12,736 bases of DNA from Clostridiales bacterium. Lineage in GTDB: Bacteria > Bacillota > Clostridia > Christensenellales > JAISNN01. Numbering within the stretch: the first letter of the stretch is position 1; every line of letters begins with the position of its first letter. Position numbers and translations under genes: made by a program. The DNA lies in the NCBI GenBank assembly GCA_031273965.1, contig JAISQX010000057.1:1-12736 (forward strand), given 5' to 3'. Positions 1-6,119 of this stretch are shown piece after piece. The notes under the pieces are model-generated. The model saw only the letters and a list, made by a program, of their open reading frames with translations. It was not told the DNA's origin and made no database searches.

Positions 1-542
1 TTGCAAAAGTCAACGCGGGCGGTCAATGCGGCGGCGCGGCGGGCACAAAAACCGCTCTTCGGCTTGCGGAATTGTGTTATGAAACCCTTTTAGAGGACGG
101 ATACAAGGCTAAGCTTGCCTGTGAAAGCAAGGTGGTGACAAAGGCTTTGGAGAATATCGTCGAAGCCAATATACTCTTGTCGGGTCTCGGCTTCGAGAGC
201 GGCGGACTTGCGGCGGCGCACGCTATTCACGACGGATTTACCGTCGTTGAAGAGGCGCATAAGTTTTATCACGGTGAAAAGGTCGCTTTCGGAACCATCG
301 TGCAGTTGGTTTTGGAGAATGCCGACGGCGCCGAAATAGAGGAGGTAATAGACTTCTGCAAGCTTGTGGGACTGCCCACGTGTCTTGCGGATTTCGGAAT
401 CAAAAAGTTATCGCCCGAATTGTTGCGCCGGGTAGCCGAAAAAGCTTGCATACCCGAAGAATCTATACATAATATGCCTTTTAAGGTAACGCCCGACGAC
501 GTTGCGGCGGCGATACTTACGGCGGATAAGCTCGGCGAGTAA
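1..542 (+). CDS. gldA: glycerol dehydrogenase, C-terminal part (5' end outside window)
   Basis: NAD-dependent, metal-dependent oxidation of glycerol to dihydroxyacetone in the cytoplasm. The reading frame is open from base 3 to the TAA at 540-542, so only about the last 179 residues are visible. They match the C-terminal helical half of iron-containing alcohol dehydrogenase-fold GldA: LAELCYETLLEDG, VEAN.LLSG.GFESGGLAAAHA.HDG and FYHGEKVAFGT.VQLVLEN are nearly the Escherichia coli GldA wording. Two metal-binding His are visible, in AAAHAIH and FYHGEK, 17 residues apart as in E. coli (His254 and His271). The Rossmann NAD-binding half and the Asp ligand lie upstream of the window. It is followed 269 bp later by dhaK and dhaL, which use its product. 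Family assignment is firm; exact polyol preference is not visible. Confidence 0.97.
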   Translation, partial: AKVNAGGQCGGAAGTKTALRLAELCYETLLEDGYKAKLACESKVVTKALENIVEANILLSGLGFESGGLAAAHAIHDGFTVVEEAHKFYHGEKVAFGTIVQLVLENADGAEIEEVIDFCKLVGLPTCLADFGIKKLSPELLRRVAEKACIPEESIHNMPFKVTPDDVAAAILTADKLGE

Positions 543-811
543 TTTTTAGAGCAGGTATTCATGATAAGCATGGGCATATTACATTTCTTTTCCGCCGGAC
601 AGCCGCTTCCTTATGCCGATAGTCCCGCCGATCGGCGTTGAAAAGGCGCGAACGGGCAAAAAAGGGCTGAAGAATCGCTTTATGCCGATTATGGATACGG
701 ATTATTAAGTTCCGAAAATTAACGGATACGGCGGGGCTTACGCATAAACGCGTAAGCCCCGTCAAAATAAGATTTTTATAAATTTAATCCAAAAAGAAAA
801 GAGGTTTTAGT
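543..811. other. gldA-dhaK intergenic region without a convincing gene
   Basis: No reading frame here looks like a protein on either strand. It holds a 12-base perfect palindrome at 626-637, a 10-base direct repeat (611-620 and 680-689), an 8-base repeat (693-700 and 724-731), the hairpin at 732-761, and an AGAGG ribosome site at 800-804 for dhaK. I see no convincing consensus promoter. The palindrome could be an operator for the dha genes, but nothing confirms it. Confidence 0.5.
733..777 (+). terminator. possible terminator between gldA and dhaK
   Basis: An 11-bp perfect stem (733-743 pairing with 750-760) with a six-base loop; the next outer pair 732/761 also forms. The following DNA is A-rich and only reaches a short T run at 773-777, so the U tract is displaced. 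It may instead be a processing or attenuation hairpin in the gldA-dhaK leader. Confidence 0.5.
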
Positions 812-1795
812 ATGAAAAAAATAATTAACAATCCCGAAAATATCGTCGTCGAAATGTGCGAGGGTATAGTCAAGGCGCATACCGACTTAGAATTTTTGCC
901 GAAGTATAAGATTATAAAAAAGAAGCTGTTAAACAAAGATAAGGTCACTCTGATAAGCGGAGGCGGAAGCGGGCACGAACCGGCGCACGCCGGCTTTGTC
1001 GGACGCGGTATGCTCGACGCGGCGGTATGCGGCGACGTGTTCGCTTCGCCGTCGTCCGTGCAGGTATATAACGCCATAAAAGGTACGGCATCAAATAGAG
1101 GCACGCTTTTGATTGTAAAAAATTACAGCGGCGACCGTATGAATTTTGACACGGCAAAGGAAGACGCGAAGGATGACGATATGGAAGTCGAAAGCGTTTA
1201 CGTAAACGACGACATAGCGGTTAAGGACAGCTTATACACGATAGGCAGACGCGGAGTGGCGGGAACGGTTTTTGTGCATAAAATCGCGGGCGCCGCGGCG
1301 GAGCTTGGGAAATCCTTACAAGAGGTAAAAGCCGTCGCTTTAAAAACCGTAGACAATGTGAGAAGCATAGGCTTTGCTCTTACGTCGTGCACGGTTCCCG
1401 CCAAAGGAACTCCGACGTTTAGTATCGGCGACGGCGAGATGGAGTACGGCGTGGGGATTCACGGAGAGCCCGGCATCGCGCGTCAGCGTCTTGAGAACGC
1501 CGACGACCTTGCGAAAAAAATGACGGAAGCTTTGATAAACGATCTCAAAATAAATTCCGAGAGCGAGATAGCCGTTATGGTCAACGGATTCGGCGCGACG
1601 CCGCTTCAAGAGTTATATCTGTTTTATAATTCGGTTACTAAATTTTTGCCGGATTTTATCAAAGTATACAAAGTCTATGTGGGCAATTATATGACGTCCA
1701 TCGATATGGCGGGCGCGTCGCTTACTTTTTTAAAGCTCGACGGCGAACTGAAAGAATTGCTTGATATGCCTTGCGAAACGCCGGCGTTCAGATAA
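812..1795 (+). CDS. dhaK: dihydroxyacetone kinase, DhaK substrate-binding subunit
   Basis: DhaK binds dihydroxyacetone covalently through a His as a hemiaminal and presents it to the nucleotide-carrying subunit DhaL, giving DHAP. The 327-residue length is usual for the stand-alone subunit. Landmarks: GGGSGHEPAHAGFVG at about 50-64 with His55; CGDVFASPS at 73-81; NYSGDRMNFD at 104-113 with the catalytic Asp108; GVGIHGEPG with the substrate-linking His217. These correspond to E. coli His56, Asp109 and His218. An AGAGG site lies at 800-804, seven bases before ATG. dhaL follows after a 21-bp gap with its own AAAGGAG. With GldA upstream this gives a glycerol-to-DHAP route. Close relatives phosphorylate other short ketoses such as erythrulose, so the true substrate could differ, but all catalytic residues of the DHA enzyme are present. 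Confidence 0.97.
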   Translation: MKKIINNPENIVVEMCEGIVKAHTDLEFLPKYKIIKKKLLNKDKVTLISGGGSGHEPAHAGFVGRGMLDAAVCGDVFASPSSVQVYNAIKGTASNRGTLLIVKNYSGDRMNFDTAKEDAKDDDMEVESVYVNDDIAVKDSLYTIGRRGVAGTVFVHKIAGAAAELGKSLQEVKAVALKTVDNVRSIGFALTSCTVPAKGTPTFSIGDGEMEYGVGIHGEPGIARQRLENADDLAKKMTEALINDLKINSESEIAVMVNGFGATPLQELYLFYNSVTKFLPDFIKVYKVYVGNYMTSIDMAGASLTFLKLDGELKELLDMPCETPAFR

Positions 1796-1816
1796 GTAAA
1801 AAAGGAGATATTTAGA

Positions 1817-2443
1817 ATGTTTAGTTTAAACGATATAGAAAAAATAATTTCGGTTATGACGGAGGTTATTTTAAAAAACGAGGTGTATTTTTGCGAATTA
1901 GATTCCGCGGCGGGCGACGGAGACTTTGGAATGTCGCTTGCGAAAGGCTTTAGGGAATTGAAAAACGAATGGAACAATCTCGACAGGAGCGATATAGGCG
2001 CGTTTGTAAAGTCTTGCGGATTCGTCATCGCGGAGCATTGCGGCGGAGCGTCCGGTCCCATATGGGGCGGCGCGTTCAAAGCCGCGGGAAAGTATGCGGC
2101 GGAAAAATCAACGCTTTCTCTTGCGGAATTTGCGGAGATGATGCAAAGCGCGGCGGACGGCATTATGAAACGCGGCGGCGCTAAGCCCGGAGATAAGACG
2201 CTTTTAGACGCGCTTGTTCCCGCAATCGACGCGCTAAAAGTCGCGGCCGCGGCGGGCGATGATAAACAAACCGCGCTTAAAGCGGGAGCGAGCGCCGCAG
2301 TTAAGGGGGCGGAAGCCACAAAAAATATGATCGCTTCACGAGGCAGGGCGAGTTATGTCGGAGAACGCAGCTTGACCTATCCCGACGCGGGAGCCGCGGC
2401 TCTCGGAATCATTTTTACGAGTATCGCGGAAACGGCGATTTAA
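1817..2443 (+). CDS. dhaL: dihydroxyacetone kinase, DhaL nucleotide-binding subunit
   Basis: DhaL carries ADP/ATP with two magnesium ions and transfers phosphate to the DhaK-bound triose. It has 208 residues, the usual size. The metal-binding Asp cluster is visible as LDSAAGDGDFG with Asp29, Asp34 and Asp36. GGASGPIWGGAF at 76-87, GDKTLLDAL at 125-133 and GRASYVGERSLTYPDAGA at 176-193 are the conserved nucleotide-cradle segments. The start is well supported by AAAGGAG at 1801-1807. In PTS-type enzymes the ADP on DhaL is rephosphorylated in place by DhaM; no dhaM is found here, so DhaM is either elsewhere in the genome or the pair uses free ATP. The gene overlaps nothing and is followed closely by the dCMP deaminase gene on the same strand. 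Confidence 0.95.
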   Translation: MFSLNDIEKIISVMTEVILKNEVYFCELDSAAGDGDFGMSLAKGFRELKNEWNNLDRSDIGAFVKSCGFVIAEHCGGASGPIWGGAFKAAGKYAAEKSTLSLAEFAEMMQSAADGIMKRGGAKPGDKTLLDALVPAIDALKVAAAAGDDKQTALKAGASAAVKGAEATKNMIASRGRASYVGERSLTYPDAGAAALGIIFTSIAETAI

Positions 2444-2494
2444 AATTTCACTGAAATCAACAAAAACGTTATGAGACTGGAGTTGAAAAGTACT

Positions 2495-2938
2495 ATGCAA
2501 CGGATCGAGTGGGACGAATATTTTATGAAAATTGCGCGGGTTGTGAGCGAAAGGTCTACTTGTTTGCGCAGACAAATCGGAGCCGTGATTACGGTGGGGA
2601 ACCAGATTGTTTCCACGGGTTATAACGGCGCGTGTTCAAAGGTTGACGATTGTATGAAGTTGGGTTGCTTGAGGAACGAACAAAATATTCCGTCCGGAGA
2701 GCGACACGAGGTTTGCCGTGCCGTTCACGCCGAGCAAAACGCAATTATTCAAGCGGCTATAAAAGGCGTTTCGGTCAAAGGCGGAACAATTTATTGTACG
2801 CAATCGCCATGCATCCTTTGCGCAAAGATGATTGTCAACGCTCAGATAAAAAGATGCGTAGTCGCGGCGGAGTATTCGGAATCGAAGTATGTGGGATTGT
2901 TTGACGCCGCGGGAGTGGACGTCGGATATTTAAATTGA
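2495..2938 (+). CDS. dCMP/cytidine deaminase family protein (ComEB-like)
   Basis: A zinc-dependent deaminase, most likely converting dCMP to dUMP for dTTP synthesis; in Bacillus the same family is encoded as comEB. The core is classical: RSTCLRRQIGAVI, TGYNGACS, the zinc motif HAEQNAI and the second half PCILCAKM. The insert CMKLGCLRNEQNIPSGERHEVCRAVH, with extra Cys and His, is the additional zinc site typical of dCMP deaminases rather than tRNA adenosine deaminases. I prefer the ATG at 2495 because family members start just before the WDEYFM block and a GGAG lies at 2479-2482. An in-frame ATG at 2471 would add eight residues but has no ribosome site. The chosen protein is 147 residues. It sits close behind dhaL but has no obvious functional link to it. 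Confidence 0.93.
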   Translation: MQRIEWDEYFMKIARVVSERSTCLRRQIGAVITVGNQIVSTGYNGACSKVDDCMKLGCLRNEQNIPSGERHEVCRAVHAEQNAIIQAAIKGVSVKGGTIYCTQSPCILCAKMIVNAQIKRCVVAAEYSESKYVGLFDAAGVDVGYLN

Positions 2939-3003
2939 GAGGCTTTAATTAAGAAAGTAGGCGTTTTTTTTTGGCGGCAAAATGGCTTAAAGGCGTTTAA
3001 TAT

Positions 3004-3135
3004 TTATCCGCTGTTGTTGGAACGTAAAAATATCGCGATAACGCCGTCTTTTAACCAACTTTCAATCCGTATACGATTTTTCTCGCTCAAACGCTTGAAT
3101 TTTCCCGAATCTGCGTCACCATATTCACGGCTCAT
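3004..3135 (-). pseudogene. possible IS30-type transposase N-terminal remnant
   Basis: A 43-codon minus-strand frame from ATG (3133-3135) to TAA (3004-3006). Its middle, FKRLSEKNRIRIESWLKDG, resembles the start of IS30-family transposases, where a segment of the form HLT.eeR..IE..L..G precedes the DNA-binding helix-turn-helix. The continuation IAIFLRSNNSG loosely resembles the next IA..L.R..ST segment before the stop. No DDE catalytic core and no terminal inverted repeats are seen nearby, so if this is a transposase it is a decayed fragment. The resemblance is recalled by eye over about 30 residues and could be coincidence. Confidence 0.35.
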
Positions 3136-3188
3136 AATCAGTCTTTCTTAGATAAATATTTGTTCCCACAAACATTTTAAACTGAGTT

Positions 3189-3211
3189 AGACTCTTTTGA
3201 GCCTTTTTTTT
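3189..3211 (+). terminator. weak terminator-like hairpin with T8 tract
   Basis: A six-base stem with one A-C mismatch (3189-3194 with 3199-3204), a TTTT loop and eight T ending at 3211. The stem is short; it may end read-through from the deaminase gene. Confidence 0.35.
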
Positions 3212-3265
3212 ACCTTGTCGCATTAGCTTTTTCAATTCAGGAAGTTTTTTTGAGGCGCCGATTAT

Positions 3266-3294
3266 TTGACTTTTTTTTTCAAAAGCGTTATAAT
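3266..3294 (+). promoter_or_regulatory. sigma-A type promoter with a T9 tract in the spacer
   Basis: TTGACT at 3266-3271, a 17-base spacer and a perfect TATAAT at 3289-3294. Nine T run from the last base of the -35 box into the spacer (3271-3279). It would start transcription near 3301 and drive the XRE regulator and perhaps cysE-cysS. Confidence 0.8.
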
Positions 3295-3429
3295 GCAAAA
3301 AACTCGGTGCATGTTATTGCGGGCAAACATAGCGGTTGGCAAATCGCGGCGGCGCGGATTGAAAAGAAGAGTAAGCGGCTTTTTGTAACTCGCCCATAGG
3401 GATTTTTTTTTGGGAGAAAGCGTATATTT

Positions 3430-3654
3430 ATGATGATAGAGCATGCCGTCGCGCGGCGCATACTTGAAATATGCGCGGAAAAAAATATGAGCGTCGCAAA
3501 TTTGACAAAAGTATCTCGCGTCAATCCGTCTACGGTTTACGAGTTTTTAAAGGGCAGAACGAAATGCCCGACGGTTTATATAATCAAGCGATTGTGCGAC
3601 GGCGCGGGGATAACGCTTGAAGAATTTTTTGATAAAGCTTATTTTAATAATTAA
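3430..3654 (+). CDS. small XRE/Cro-C1 family DNA-binding regulator
   Basis: A 74-residue protein that is essentially a single helix-turn-helix domain. ARRILEICAEKNMSVANLTKVSRVNPSTVYEFLKGRTKCP has the five-helix Cro/C1 pattern, with the turn at SVANLTKVSRVNPSTVYEFL, followed by LCDGAGITLEEFFD. There is no effector or dimerisation domain. Two ATG codons stand in tandem (3430 and 3433). GGGAG at 3412-3416 is the ribosome site, rather far at 13-16 bases. A strong promoter is about 130 bases upstream. Single-domain regulators of this kind are common in Clostridia and often have unknown targets. Its position just before cysE allows, but does not prove, control of cysteine genes. Confidence 0.85.
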   Translation: MMIEHAVARRILEICAEKNMSVANLTKVSRVNPSTVYEFLKGRTKCPTVYIIKRLCDGAGITLEEFFDKAYFNN

Positions 3655-3657
3655 AAT
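3629..3657 (+). promoter_or_regulatory. candidate cysE promoter at the end of the XRE gene
   Basis: TTGATA at 3629-3634, a 17-base spacer and TAAAAT at 3652-3657, overlapping the last codons of the XRE gene. A transcript would begin near 3664 and carry the hairpin leader before cysE. Both boxes deviate from consensus by one base. Confidence 0.45.
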
Positions 3658-3693
3658 TTATTTATATTAAAAGACAAAAGTTCCAACCGAATA

Positions 3694-3745
3694 GCCGGCG
3701 GGATTTTATGTCGAATCCCCGGCGGAGGGGGAGAAGGGGTGGGAT
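3694..3745 (+). promoter_or_regulatory. cysE leader hairpin and G-rich ribosome-binding tract
   Basis: A ten-pair hairpin: 3694-3698 pairs with 3719-3723 and 3701-3705 with 3714-3718, with a two-base bulge and an eight-base loop. No T tract follows, so it is not a standard terminator. Immediately after it lies a run of G blocks (3721-3743) that includes the cysE ribosome site. The ATCCC in the 3' arm (3715-3719) could instead pair with GGGAT at 3741-3745, next to the start codon, so two exclusive folds are possible. Confidence 0.45.
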
Positions 3746-3750
3746 AATTA

Positions 3751-4446
3751 ATGTTTAAAAAAATCGGAGCGGATCTGAATGCCGTAACGGAAAAAGATCC
3801 GGCGGCGCGGAATAAGCTTGAGGTGATACTGACTTATTCCGGGTTTAAGGCTTTGGTTATGTATAGGATAGCGCATTGGCTCCACAAAAAAAAGCTTAAG
3901 CTTTTTGCGCGCATAATAAGCCAACACGCGCGGCATAAGACGGGCATAGAGATACATCCGGCGGCGAAGCTTGGCGAAGGAATATTCATCGACCACGGCA
4001 TGGGCGTCGTCATAGGCGAGACCGCCGAGGTGGGAAATAATGTGGTCATATATCAGGGGGTCACTTTGGGCGGCACGGGAAAAGATACCGGAAAAAGACA
4101 CCCGACGATAGAGGACGACGTAATGATAAGCTCCGGTTCTAAGGTGTTGGGGCCGATAACCGTCGGAAAAGGCAGTAAAATCGGAGCAAACAGCGTGGTG
4201 TTAAAGAATGTTCCGCCGCATTCCACCGTTGTCGGCGTGCCCGGCAGAGTCGTGAGGCACCGTGGCGAAAAGGTGGGAGAGATACTCGACCAAATAGGCT
4301 TGCCCGATCCGGTTATAGAAGAATTTAGACGTATCGGCAAAAGGTTGGAAAAAATCGAAAACGCGGCGGGTATCGAATCATGCAGATATTCCATAGCGAT
4401 GACGGACGAAAGTGAAGGCGCTGAATTTTGGGGCGACGGGATATAA
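3751..4446 (+). CDS. cysE: serine O-acetyltransferase
   Basis: Transfers acetyl from acetyl-CoA to L-serine, giving O-acetylserine, the carbon skeleton for cysteine. At 231 residues it is the short Gram-positive form with a reduced N-terminal helical domain (about residues 1-65). A left-handed beta-helix of hexapeptide repeats follows (about 66-170), including IGETAEVGNNVVI and IGANSVVLKNVPPHSTVVGVPGRVV. Active-site residues are seen: His82 in FIDHGMGVVIGE and His117 in KRHPTI. The C-terminal tail after 171 is where cysteine feedback and complex formation with CysK act in known enzymes. cysS follows 102 bp downstream, the well-known Firmicutes pairing of cysteine synthesis with its tRNA synthetase. 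The G-rich tract before ATG serves as the ribosome site. Confidence 0.97.
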   Translation: MFKKIGADLNAVTEKDPAARNKLEVILTYSGFKALVMYRIAHWLHKKKLKLFARIISQHARHKTGIEIHPAAKLGEGIFIDHGMGVVIGETAEVGNNVVIYQGVTLGGTGKDTGKRHPTIEDDVMISSGSKVLGPITVGKGSKIGANSVVLKNVPPHSTVVGVPGRVVRHRGEKVGEILDQIGLPDPVIEEFRRIGKRLEKIENAAGIESCRYSIAMTDESEGAEFWGDGI

Positions 4447-4472
4447 AAAAGTAGATAAATGAGTTTTTACAG

Positions 4473-4524
4473 GCGTTTTAACGGTTTCGGGATTATCGGC
4501 GCGTAAAAACCGTCGTTAAGACGT
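4473..4524 (+). repeat. hairpin in the cysE-cysS spacer
   Basis: 4475-4483 pairs with 4514-4522 (nine pairs, one G-T), and 4484-4487 pairs with 4507-4510, with a three-base bulge and a loop of about 19 bases; 4474/4523 adds another pair. No T tract follows, so it is not a plain terminator. It lies about 25 bases before the cysS start and could stabilise or regulate the message. Confidence 0.4.
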
Positions 4525-4548
4525 TAAAGAAATAAAGAAGGAAAAGAT

Positions 4549-5955
4549 ATGTATCTGTATAATACGCTTACGCGGAAAAAAGAAGAATTTAAACCGATAG
4601 AAGGTATGGAAGCGCGCATGTACTCATGCGGTCCGACGGTTTACGGTTATGCGCATATAGGTAATTTTAGGACATATATTTTTATGGATTTACTTAGGCG
4701 CGTTCTTAAATACGAGGGGTATAAATTGAACGGAGTTATGAATATAACCGACGTGGGACACCTATTGTCCGACGGCGATACCGGCGAGGATAAGATGCAA
4801 AAAAGCGCGCGTGAACAAAAAAAATCGCCGTACGAAATAGCCGGATTTTATACCGCGGCATTTTTTCAGGATATGAAAAAGCTTAATATCGACTTGCCCG
4901 AAAGAATAGTCAAAGCGACGGATCATATAAAGGAGATGATTGATTACGTGTCCGCCTTGGAAGAAAAAGGCTATGCGTACAGAACGAGCGACGGGGTTTA
5001 CTTTGACATAGAAAAATTCGGCGGATACGGGAAATTGAGCGGCGCCATTCTCGGCGAACGGATAGCGGGCGCGCGCGTCGACGTAAATGACGAGAAGAGA
5101 AATCCCGCTGATTTTGCGCTTTGGAAAATTGCCGGTAAGGAACACATAATGCAATGGGAAAGTCCGTGGGGCATGGGATATCCGGGGTGGCATATCGAAT
5201 GTTCGGCTATGAGTCTCAAATATTTGGGCGAATATTTTGATATTCATACCGGCGGCGTCGACCACATACCCATACATCACGAGAACGAAATAGCGCAAAA
5301 CGAAGCTTTGACGGGTAAAAAAAGTGTAAATTTTTGGGTTCATTCGGAATTTTTACTTGTCGACGGCGGCAAGATGAGCAAGAGTCTAAAGAATAATTAT
5401 ACCATTGCCGACCTTGAGAAGAGAGGCTATACGGCTGTGGAATACAGGTTTTTTTGCTTGAACGCGCATTATAGAAAAAAACTCAATTTTACCTTTGAGG
5501 GATTAGAATCCGCAAAGACCGCGCTTATGAGGCTGAAAAAAAATCTTGCTGAGCACAAGGCTTCCGAAAACGCCGCGCCTAAGGAAACGATTGAGGCGTA
5601 TATGAAAGAATTTGAAACGGCGATAATCGACGACTTAAATATTCCCCTGGCTCTCGGAGTGCTGTTTAAGATGTTAAAGGAAAAGAAGAGCGTCGACATT
5701 TATAACGCGGCGCTTACCATGGATCAAATTTTCGGACTCGGGTTAGGAGAAGCCGAAGCGGAAACGGATTTACCCGTATCCGACGGCAAGGCGAGCGTTC
5801 CGCAATCGGTTATCGACCTCGCAAACGAAAGGAGTCTGGCAAAAAGCAATAAGAATTATGTACTCGCGGACGAAATCAGAAAAAAGATAGAGGCAGCGGG
5901 TTACAAAATAACCGACGGCAAAGACGGTTATAGTATTTTACCGTCGTGTGAATGA
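4549..5955 (+). CDS. cysS: cysteinyl-tRNA synthetase
   Basis: Class I aminoacyl-tRNA synthetase that charges tRNA-Cys with cysteine in the cytoplasm. The 468 residues match the usual length (about 460). The start MYLYNTLTRKKEEF is typical. The HIGH signature is HIGN at 36-39, following CGPTVYGYA with zinc ligand Cys27; the other ligands are Cys218 in WHIECSAMS and His243/Glu247 in HHENEIAQ. The KMSKS loop is GGKMSKSLKNN at 273-283. After about residue 290 comes the helical domain and anticodon-binding C-terminus, ending in the family pattern DEIRKKIEAAGYKI.DGKDG. An AGGA ribosome site precedes ATG. It lies downstream of cysE in probable co-transcription, and is complete with no oddities. Confidence 0.99.
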   Translation: MYLYNTLTRKKEEFKPIEGMEARMYSCGPTVYGYAHIGNFRTYIFMDLLRRVLKYEGYKLNGVMNITDVGHLLSDGDTGEDKMQKSAREQKKSPYEIAGFYTAAFFQDMKKLNIDLPERIVKATDHIKEMIDYVSALEEKGYAYRTSDGVYFDIEKFGGYGKLSGAILGERIAGARVDVNDEKRNPADFALWKIAGKEHIMQWESPWGMGYPGWHIECSAMSLKYLGEYFDIHTGGVDHIPIHHENEIAQNEALTGKKSVNFWVHSEFLLVDGGKMSKSLKNNYTIADLEKRGYTAVEYRFFCLNAHYRKKLNFTFEGLESAKTALMRLKKNLAEHKASENAAPKETIEAYMKEFETAIIDDLNIPLALGVLFKMLKEKKSVDIYNAALTMDQIFGLGLGEAEAETDLPVSDGKASVPQSVIDLANERSLAKSNKNYVLADEIRKKIEAAGYKITDGKDGYSILPSCE

Positions 5956-5980
5956 CGACGACGCATAAGTATTTTTATGA

Positions 5981-6043
5981 AAAATATGTTTTTGCGCATA
6001 TTTTGAGACAAAATCCAAAAAAAAATAATTTTTTTTTGGATTT
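5981..6043 (+). terminator. two AT-rich hairpins after cysS (probable terminator region)
   Basis: The first is an eight-base stem, 5981-5988 with 5997-6004. The second is a 15-bp perfect stem, 6011-6025 with 6029-6043, around a TAA loop; its inner nine pairs are A9/T9. Neither is followed by a separate U tract, but the T9 inside the second stem could serve as one if the hairpin forms only partly. It ends four bases before the -35 box of the next promoter and may act both as cysS terminator and as an A/T-rich upstream element. Confidence 0.45.
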
Positions 6044-6047
6044 GCTA

Positions 6048-6075
6048 TTGACTTTTTTTTTGTTTGTGCTATAAT
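6048..6075 (+). promoter_or_regulatory. sigma-A type promoter with extended -10 and T9 spacer tract
   Basis: TTGACT at 6048-6053, a 16-base spacer and perfect TATAAT at 6070-6075, with TG one base before it (extended -10). Nine T run from 6053 to 6061, so the -35 region matches the promoter at 3266 over 14 bases. Start of transcription is expected near 6082, about 38 bases before the next gene. Confidence 0.8.
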
Positions 6076-6119
6076 ATAGACGTAAAAGCCATTTTATAAG
6101 CGGATTTTTTGGAGGAGCT

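Larger units (their letters stand above)
2939..3429. other. gene-poor intergenic region before the XRE gene
   Basis: The 491-bp stretch holds a T9 run at 2964-2972 just after the deaminase gene without a strong stem, a probable transposase fragment on the minus strand (3004-3135), a weak terminator-like hairpin with an eight-T tract (3189-3211), and a consensus promoter at 3266-3294. From the promoter to the XRE start codon there is about 130 bases of leader in which I see no gene. Confidence 0.6.

Noticed and set aside
561..641. 26-codon plus-strand frame after gldA
   Set aside because: Too short, no ribosome site and no recognisable sequence.
1687..2319. 210-codon minus-strand open frame opposite dhaL
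   Set aside because: Ala/Ser/Pro-rich shadow of a clearly real gene; no family resemblance.
4762..5343. 193-codon minus-strand open frame opposite cysS
   Set aside because: Lies wholly within the well-conserved cysS gene and has no recognisable domain.
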